64,000 nt of DNA from Otatea glauca (Eukaryota > Streptophyta > Magnoliopsida > Poales > Poaceae): NCBI GenBank assembly GCA_036346275.1, contig CM070725.1, forward strand, positions 43,958,104 through 44,022,103. Direction: 5' to 3'. The notes below the pieces were generated by a model. The model was given only the letters and a program-made list of their open reading frames with translations. It made no database searches and was not told the origin of the DNA. The position numbers were made by a program, and so were the translations under genes. How positions within the stretch are numbered: the first letter of the stretch is position 1; each line of letters begins with the position of its first letter. Positions 57,724 through 64,000 of the stretch are shown piece after piece.

Positions 57724-58264
57724 CGCCGTGGGTGAGAAAGAATGAGCGAGTGAAACATTGTCGAACTCACGCCGCTGTCACACCGACCATGCGAATAGTG
57801 GTCGAATCGGGTGCGACATGCGCAAAAAAATGGGAAAGGGTGCGAAAGGTGTCGGACTTAAGGCGTAAAGGAAAAGTCCAAAAGAAATGGGAGCAATCAT
57901 CAAGAATCACCAAATAATACTTGTAACCTGAGACGCTAGCGACAGGGGAGGTCCAGAGGTCACAATGTATGAGAGCAAAATTCTCAGTGGCACGAGAACT
58001 AGATGAAGTAAAAGGTAAACGAATGTGGCGGCCCAATTGACAAGCATGACAAAGGGCATCATTAGTGCCATTATGACAAGATATAGCCGTAGACCGAGCT
58101 AAATGATGAAGAGCCTCAGCGCCGAGGTGACCAAGACGACGGTGCCAAAGGGTGGTGCTAGTGGCGAGCATGACAGATGGTGGGGATGGCGACGGCACAA
58201 GAGGGTAGAGATCGCCAGAACTATTGCACCTGGCTATCACGCTCCTGGTGCGAAGGTCCTTCAC
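57600..58264 (-). pseudogene. Copia pre-integrase zinc finger and integrase core, frameshifted
   Basis: The frame 58264-57767 starts KDLRTRSVIARCNSSGDLY, then the HHCC finger (LWHRRLGHLG...CHACQLGRH) and the first integrase block (IHCDLWTSPVASVSGYKYY). After 57767 the core continues only by changing frame several times: pieces around the second catalytic Asp (CDSG) and RMSCPYTS are visible in different frames. At least three single-base indels are needed. Confidence 0.8.
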
Positions 58265-59965
58265 AAAAGGCCATACGGGTCAAACTCGACAGAACAATTG
58301 TTATCAATGGTAAAACGACGAACGGAAATTAAGTTTTTGATAATTTGAGGAGTGACCAGTACGTTACGAAGGGTGAGAGGACCATGAGCAACAGGGAGAT
58401 GTGTGGAGCCAACTGACGTAATGGGAATCAAGGATCCGTTGCCAACAACAATATTAGAAGGAAAAGGAACGGATGGTGCATGAGAGGTGGAGAGGTTACC
58501 GGGGTCCGACGTCAAGTGGTTGCTGGCGCCGGAGTCCATATACCAGGTGGTAGACGGTGGCGGCGTCAACTGCATGGTATTGAACGCGCTAGCTAGAGCA
58601 GCTTGATCCCATCCATCGTGGCTGCCCATGGCAGGGGCAGGATGCTGGGGAGCACCAGGCAGGTCATGCGGGTAGCCCGACAGATCCGGCGCGAGCCTTG
58701 GCAGTACAGCGCTGGGGCCGTAGGGGGTGCCGAAGCTAGCATGCAGACCGCCATATCCAGTAGCTGCAGTAAGTGCATGCGGCACCTGTTGGTGAGAGGA
58801 AGGTTGATTTGTATGGCCACCAGACGCTGGGCGATTTGCATGGCCACTAAACGCTGGGCGATGGGCAGCAGGCCAAACTTGAACAGTTCCCGTCCAGGGA
58901 TTAAAGAAGGATGGTGGCCAATTGCCCTGCTGCGCGCCGGGTGTCCGTTCGCCACCGCCGCCACGGTTGTTGCGGCGCCGGCGATTGTTTTGCCGATTGC
59001 CACCAGTCGTGGACTGGCTGCCTCCGTTGCCAGAGGAAGTGCGAGCACCAGGTGCGCCAAGTGCGAGCTCGACGCCACCGAGTTGGTGGTCCGCATGCCA
59101 CCGGAAGAGCGCGCGGCGCCGGTGGAGAGAAGAGCCGCCGAGGTGTGGACGCTTGTCATGGAGGGTGAGTTCTTCGAGGAGGAGGTCATTGCGGACATCA
59201 TCAAACGAGGGAAACGGCTTTTGCCGCTTGAGGAGAGCCGCCATGTGGATGAAGCGGTCGTTGAGGCCACGCAAAGTAGCCAAAACAAGAGTCCTGTCGA
59301 GGACGGGTTCCCCTAAACTGCCGAGTTGATCCGCCATTGTTTTGAGTCGGCGACAGTAGTCGGAGATTGGCAGATCACCTTGAGCGAAAGTGCGAAACTC
59401 GGTGTCGAGGATCATGGCCCGAGTTTCCTTGTTGCCAAGAAACATATCCTCCGTATGCAGCCGACGCCCTACGGTGGTGGCTCGCCGCTCGTCGTTGCCG
59501 GAGGTCATGACACTCTCGAGAAGATTGGCAGAGATCGTGCCAAAAAGCCAAGAGATCACGACGCAATCCATGCGATGCCAAGGCGCGACGTCGGGGTGGG
59601 TGTCATCGGAGAGGACGTGATCGGTGAGCGCATATTTTCCGAGGTTGATGAGATGAAGACCGCGCCACTTTGGGTAGGAGGTGGAGCCGACCTCAAGAAC
59701 GACGGGGACGAGGGTCCGGATGTTTGAGACGGCAACGGCCTGCGCATGGAGGTTGGCGACGAGAAGGACATCGGCCTCGGCTTCTTGGCGACGGCGGTCC
59801 TCATCAGGATGCGCGACCGCCAACCGGCGATGTTCGCGGCAGCGAAGCTCACAAGACGCCTCAGGCATCAATCGGTGCGCGCCGATCCTCCTGGCGCGCT
59901 GAGCGACCTCTGGCGAGCACTCGATCTCTGGCGAAGACGCCGAGTTCGGATTGATCGCCGGCCAT
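58261..59965 (-). pseudogene. Copia gag and protease frame
   Basis: The probable true start is the minus ATG at 59965-59963 (MAGDQSELGVF), but that frame meets a TGA after about 30 codons. The long open frame runs 59871-58261 (536 aa). It contains a UBN2-type gag with ISDYCRRLKTMADQLGSLG, a basic glycine/arginine-rich stretch instead of a clear CCHC knuckle, a Pro/His-rich linker, and the protease TWYMDSGASNHLT. It ends in a stop four bases from the start of the next frame, where a continuous gag-pol would read on. Confidence 0.85.
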
Positions 59966-60014
59966 GGAAGGCTAGGTAGATTTGCGGAAGCGAAAGGTCA
60001 CAGGAGCGACGCTA

Positions 60015-60024
60015 TCTGATACCA
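60015..60024 (-). other. Primer-binding site of the copia element
   Basis: The minus strand reads tggtatcaga immediately after the 5' LTR, complementary to initiator methionine tRNA. Confidence 0.9.
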
Positions 60025-60248
60025 TGAAAGCGGAAACAAAGTCACGCAATGAAAAATAGTATTGGCCATGCAGGCGTATAAGAAGAAGTACAACCGAAAG
60101 GAATAACAAGATCTGAAGATTACACGTGATTGAGCTAATCCTGGTCATACCAAAAATAACCTAACCGGCTAAATATAATCCCATGCAGTGCGGACGGCTA
60201 TTGCCAGTCCGGCACGCGCAATGGGCGCGGGTCCATGCATGTCTAACA
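60025..60248 (-). repeat. 5' LTR of the copia element
   Basis: 224 bp. It differs from the 3' LTR at acaaa(g/a)tcacg and accggc(t/c)aaa only. Confidence 0.93.
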
Positions 60249-60253
60249 CTGAG

Positions 60254-61429
60254 GAAACAGGCAGGCGAGGACCGTGGTTGCGCAGCAGTCTTTGGGTGTG
60301 GCCGAGTGGGCTGCAGACCTGCAGTGGCTTGGAGAATGGAAAACAGGGAGAAAAGGTTAGATTTTTAAAAATTAAACCATGCATCGAGCAGTTTGTAAAG
60401 CGGCTAAATTTTCTACTCCATCCTCCTGTTTTACGTGTGCAACGCGTAGCCTGGCAGTCACAACGAGAGAGAGGGATAGGGTAGAGAGACTGCAAGACTG
60501 CAAATTGGCTGTTTGAAGGGTCATCTCAAAGGAGCAATCCATCCTCTCCTGTGTGTAGCTAGCTAGCTAGGTGGCCATGGGTAAACAAGTTTTGGCTTTT
60601 TGCCTATTAATTTCTTTACAAATTTGACTTATATTCAAACAAAATTATAAATCTAATATCTTTTTTATCGTAGCAGCGACAGATATTTATCGTGCTTTCC
60701 TGTCACAACAGGTTGACCTATCCTACTCTGGTACCGTAGCAGATGTCATCTCTTGCTCCTTGTAAAGTTGAGAAGTTAGTTATATTTGTAATTCTATTGA
60801 CACACGAAGGTTAAATATACGAAGAAGCTAATTTGGCCGCGGCTTCGTGTGTGAGTGGACTGTAGATTGGGGGCATATGTGTAGCAGACAACGCAACAAC
60901 GTGACTTAGACTCCACACTTGCCGATCCTGCACTGTCCTTTTCTCCACCTCTAACGCCTTCCCCCTTCTGTCCATGTCGCCTTGCCTCTCTGTCCATCTC
61001 ACTAGCTTCTCTCTCTCTCTCCAGCTAGCTAGGTAGCTAGCTAGCCACCTGCGTACATATTTCATGCAGGTCTCGGCCACTGATCGAGCTGGAGCCACCG
61101 TGGTAGTTGTGATCCGGCTATGACATATCTAATCACCAGCTAACTTCAGGCCTTAATTTGTCGTGAAAAGTTCAGCACAAAAAAGTTTCCTAGCTTCATA
61201 AATCTTTGGACACAGGATGACAGGACAGGAGTACTAAACTCGAAAAAAAAAGTCTACTAGTAGAATGAAACAATATATAACCTTCGGGATACGTTCGGAG
61301 GATTCTCTTCCTCGGGAAGAATTAACTGCACATCGATCTACATAATGTTATTAAAATATATTCTCACGTTCTAAATAGAGCCTCAGGCCTTTCAGTAATA
61401 GAGGCTGAAGTGATCTAAGACATTGTTAA
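60254..61429. other. Intergenic, nothing recognised
   Basis: Contains agctagctag runs (60558-60569, 61026-61042) and a CT-rich stretch at 61009-61022. No gene. Confidence 0.35.
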
Positions 61430-61832
61430 CAATACGGTTTCCACATCGAATTTCAACGAGCCGACGGTATTAAAATTCACGAAAAATCAAACTGTTTCGA
61501 AAGTCAAATAAATTTGAAATCTGATCAAATCACGGAGCGAAATTCAAACGAAAATATCGAAAACCACTCGAAAAGCATCGAATTTCGAGCAGGTTGAAAA
61601 ATTCGGGGAAAACCCCCGGAAAAATGCAATACAATACTGTAAAATTCCAAACTTCATTTTTTTCAAAAGAAAATCATACTAGAGGTCATAAAGCTATTAA
61701 TACTAATTTTACAGAACTTTTGGATAAATTTTTTTGAATTTGAACTTCAGCAGTAAACCAAACGAAATCTTTTTCCGAGCCGGAACGATACGAGCAAATT
61801 TCGAGCGGTTTTCGACGAAAAGTGAAACCCTG
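61430..61832. mobile_element. Probable hAT-like MITE
   Basis: Left acggtttccacatcgaa and right cgacgaaaagtgaaaccctg are loose inverted repeats. The interior has gaaaaccactcga/cgagcggttttcg words, as in 31157-31463 and 45705-46022. The ends are approximate. Confidence 0.4.
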
Positions 61833-62174
61833 ATGTAAATAGTTTTCGTAGAGCATCAACTCAGCACAAATCTTATATGAAGGGGAATTAATGAACCGAG
61901 AGAGGAAAGCAATGTCTTATACAAGATAGCATATTTGAGAGGACCATGAAAGCTAGAGCTTAGAGGACGAGGATTAGTTCAAAGGAGAGAGACGACGTGA
62001 GGTAAGAAAGAAAAAAAAATTGAGTAGAGTGGTAAACACCATGTATTGGAAATGTTATGTTATATCTAGAATAGTTTCAATATGATACGATATGACACGT
62101 GTAAATAAAATATATAGAAATTATGCATCGAAAATGCGCATAAAAAGATGCATACAGTATAATAGATCAAGTGT
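61833..62174. other. Intergenic, nothing recognised
   Basis: AT-rich, no gene or bounded repeat. Confidence 0.35.
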
Positions 62175-62559
62175 CACTACTACAGAAAGTCTTATATTAG
62201 ACGTCTCATCATAGACGGTTCTATAGAGCAACCGTCAGAGACATCATCACAGACGGCACTCTTCATAAACCGTCAGTGATATACATCAATATCACAAACG
62301 GTTTTATTACAAAACCGTCTGTGATATCATGTATTATCCCAGACGGTTTTATAATAAAACCGTCTGTGATTCTATGTTTATCATTGACGGTTTATGAATA
62401 GTACCGTCTGTGATATTTCTCAGCGATATATAATACATAGACCCGAGCCACTTGGTACATTTTAGGGTTTCAGGATCTATCTTTCATTTGGCTGCGGCTG
62501 TGAGGCGATTTGGTAAAAGAAGACATTTGATTTTGAATGGTGATTGAAGATCCATTTGA

Positions 62560-63115
62560 TTTTGGTAATCTAAGGTTAGTAATGGGGTCTAATTACATTA
62601 TATTCAAAGATCTAGCTTGGTATAGAGAGAATTTGATGATTTTTTAGATCTAGCTTGTAGGTCTGTGTGTGTTTTTTCTATATAAGAGTAGTAATGGGTT
62701 CTAATTGCATTATATTTATGATATAGCTTGGTAAGGAGAGAATTTAAAGATTGTGTATAGATCTAGCTTCTAGATCCATGTTTCTTGGTGATTTAAGGTT
62801 AATAACATTTTGGGTTCTAATTAATTGCTTTATATTCAAGATATTACTTGGAAGAGAATTTGAAGATTGTTTAGATCTAGCTTGTAGATCCATGTGTGAT
62901 CTTATTGATCTAAGGTTTAGTAATGGGTAATTACATTATATTCAAGATCTAGCTTGGTAGGGAGAGAATTTGAAGATTGTTTACATCTAGCTTGTAGTTC
63001 TATGCATGTGCATGTTCTTAGTGATCAAAGGTTAGTAATTGGTTAACTAACTGCATTATTATATATAAGATTTAGGTAACTAGTTTGGTGAAGAGAGAAT
63101 TAATTTAAATACTGT
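62560..63115. repeat. Tandem repeat, about 113-bp period, five units
   Basis: taaggttagtaatgg landmarks recur near 62571, 62685, 62796, 62911 and 63028. Each unit continues ttaca.tatattcaagatctagcttgg, agagagaatttgaagattgt and ctagcttgtagatcc. It lies between the CACTA terminus and the transposase tail. Confidence 0.8.
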
Positions 63116-63126
63116 GTTTAGATATT

Positions 63127-64000
63127 TTGCTGGTCAAGGTCCGACAGACAATCACGAGGCTGTGTTATTTCTTTAACACAGTTACTCAGAAGGTTATCGA
63201 TCCCGAAGCACTAGATGCTCTGCAGGCTGAGGTGGTGATGACTCTATGTAATTTTGAGATGTATTTCCCTCCGTCGTTTTTTGATATCATGATCTATCTC
63301 GTTGTTTACCATGTGATAGAGATAAAAGATGTACGGGCCCGTGTTCCTACGTAGCATGTACCCATTCGAGAGGTATATGGGAATTCTTAAGTCCTACGTA
63401 CAGAATCGATCTCGGCCGAATGGTAGTATTGTCGAAGGTTATGCAACTAAAGAGGTCGTCGAGTTTTGCGTCGATTACATGGCTCAGGTTGAACTAATAG
63501 GTGTGCCTCGATCTCACTATGAGGGGAGACTCCAGGACATCGGGACCATCGGAAGAAAAGCAATCACGCCTAATCCAGTTGCCTACACTCAAGCTTATTT
63601 CACGGTTTTGCAACACATGGTTGTAGTGTCCCTGTACATTGATGAGCATAAGCACTGGCTATAGCAAGAGAATCCGACGCGACAGGAGTCTTAGATTACG
63701 AGATAGCATAACCTTCAATTCAACAGATAGTTGAAGGGGCGACCCATCACTGCGACCTTGTCAGGTGACAAGCTCACATGGTTGGCAAAAGGGCCAACAT
63801 TTACAGTTGTAACATTGAAAGGATATATCTTAAATGGGTAAGCATTCTACACAAGAGATCAGGATATGAAGAACACAAACCAGAACAGCGGTGTCCGCAT
63901 AGATTCGTTCAATACCGTTGGGTCCACGAATAGCTCCTACTATGGGTTCATAGAAGAGATTTACGAGCTCGACTATGTACTATTCAAGATCCGCTTATTT
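63127..64000 (+). pseudogene. CACTA transposase tail: DUF4218 and DUF4216 domains
   Basis: 63127-63354 reads ITRLCYFFNTVTQKVIDPEA and then MYFPPSFFDIMIYLVVYHV (DUF4218). A frameshift near 63340 is needed to go on with YGPVFLRSMYPFERYMGIL and GSIVEGYATKEVVEFC, which ends at a TAG at 63662. After that a frame from about 63735 gives WLAKGPTFTVVTLKGYILNG, an in-frame TAA (family Tyr), FYTRDQD, NQNSGV and YYGFIEEIYELDYVLFKI (DUF4216), running off the window. These domains follow Transposase_21 in plant En/Spm-type TNP2 proteins. Broken. Confidence 0.82.

Larger units (their letters stand above)
54996..60248 (-). mobile_element. Complete Ty1/copia retrotransposon, minus strand
   Basis: 5253 bp between 5-bp duplications CTGAG (54991-54995 and 60249-60253). 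LTRs of 224 bp each differ at only two positions that I can see. On the minus strand the order is 5' LTR, tRNA-iMet-type primer site, gag, protease (DSGAS), integrase (zinc finger and core), reverse transcriptase (YVDD), RNase H, purine tract, 3' LTR: the copia order. Short LTRs fit the Ale (Retrofit/Hopscotch) group; that is inference. Several frameshifts break gag-pol despite the young LTRs. Confidence 0.93.
62175..64000 (+). mobile_element. 5' part of a CACTA transposon, continues past the window
   Basis: Starts cactactacagaaagtc, followed by alternating acagacggttt/aaaaccgtctgtgat sites to 62420. Then comes a 113-bp tandem repeat and coding sequence for the tail of a TNP2-type transposase. 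The Transposase_21 core that should precede DUF4218 is absent between 62420 and 63127, so the copy is internally deleted. The right terminus is outside the window. Confidence 0.8.

Overview
The window is nuclear DNA of a grass (Poaceae). The signs are GC-rich first exons grading into AT-rich 3' exons, GT-AG introns, and a dense load of grass-type transposons: Stowaway, Tourist, Ac/Ds-like hAT, Mutator-type MITEs, CACTA elements with TNP2-type coding, copia and Ty3/gypsy elements. The species cannot be told from the sequence. Family names come from recognising translated motifs; no database search was run.

Two host genes look real. One is an apparently intact three-exon beta-1,2-xylosyltransferase (N-glycan xylose transferase, GT61) at 32284-37552 (+). 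The other is a two-exon WIP-type C2H2 zinc-finger gene at 47855-50739 (+), whose N-terminus and body lie in different frames because of one apparent missing base in a C run. Four broken host genes or fragments are visible: a calcium-uniporter-like fragment (8.3-8.5 kb), a TMK-like LRR receptor-kinase fragment split by a gag-only LTR element (9.9-12.0 kb), a long GDPD-like (SHV3/GDPDL) pseudogene spread over 14.3-22.2 kb, and a LINE zinc-binding tail (7.2 kb).

Layout: 1-2958 is the 3' part of a Tat-type gypsy element with an antisense plant-mobile-domain ORF and its 3' LTR. 3.5-14 kb is intergenic, with a SINE, Ac/Ds-like hAT elements, a Mutator MITE, a 185-bp tandem repeat and gene fragments. 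14.3-22.2 kb is the GDPDL pseudogene; its first intron holds a 2.2-kb hAT element and a 1.4-kb solo LTR, and a later intron holds three 143-bp MITEs. 22.7-30.1 kb is a hAT-type element containing two nested solo-LTR-like blocks of about 3 kb each. 31-38 kb is the xylosyltransferase gene, with an internally duplicated intron. 38-47 kb is intergenic with many MITEs. 47.8-50.7 kb is the WIP gene. 51.3-52.3 kb is a small CACTA element. 55.0-60.2 kb is a young copia element on the minus strand with near-identical LTRs but a frameshifted pol. 62.2-64.0 kb is the start of a larger CACTA element of the same family as the 51.3-kb one, with transposase-tail domains DUF4218 and DUF4216.

The strongest structural evidence is the set of target-site duplications found by eye. 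9-bp repeats flank Mutator MITEs, 8-bp repeats flank hAT elements, 5-bp repeats flank LTR elements, 3-bp TTA flanks Tourist elements, ACT flanks CACTA and TA flanks Stowaway. Two insertions also have an empty-site paralogue inside the window. I found no CRISPR, no prokaryotic system and no convincing new non-transposon system.
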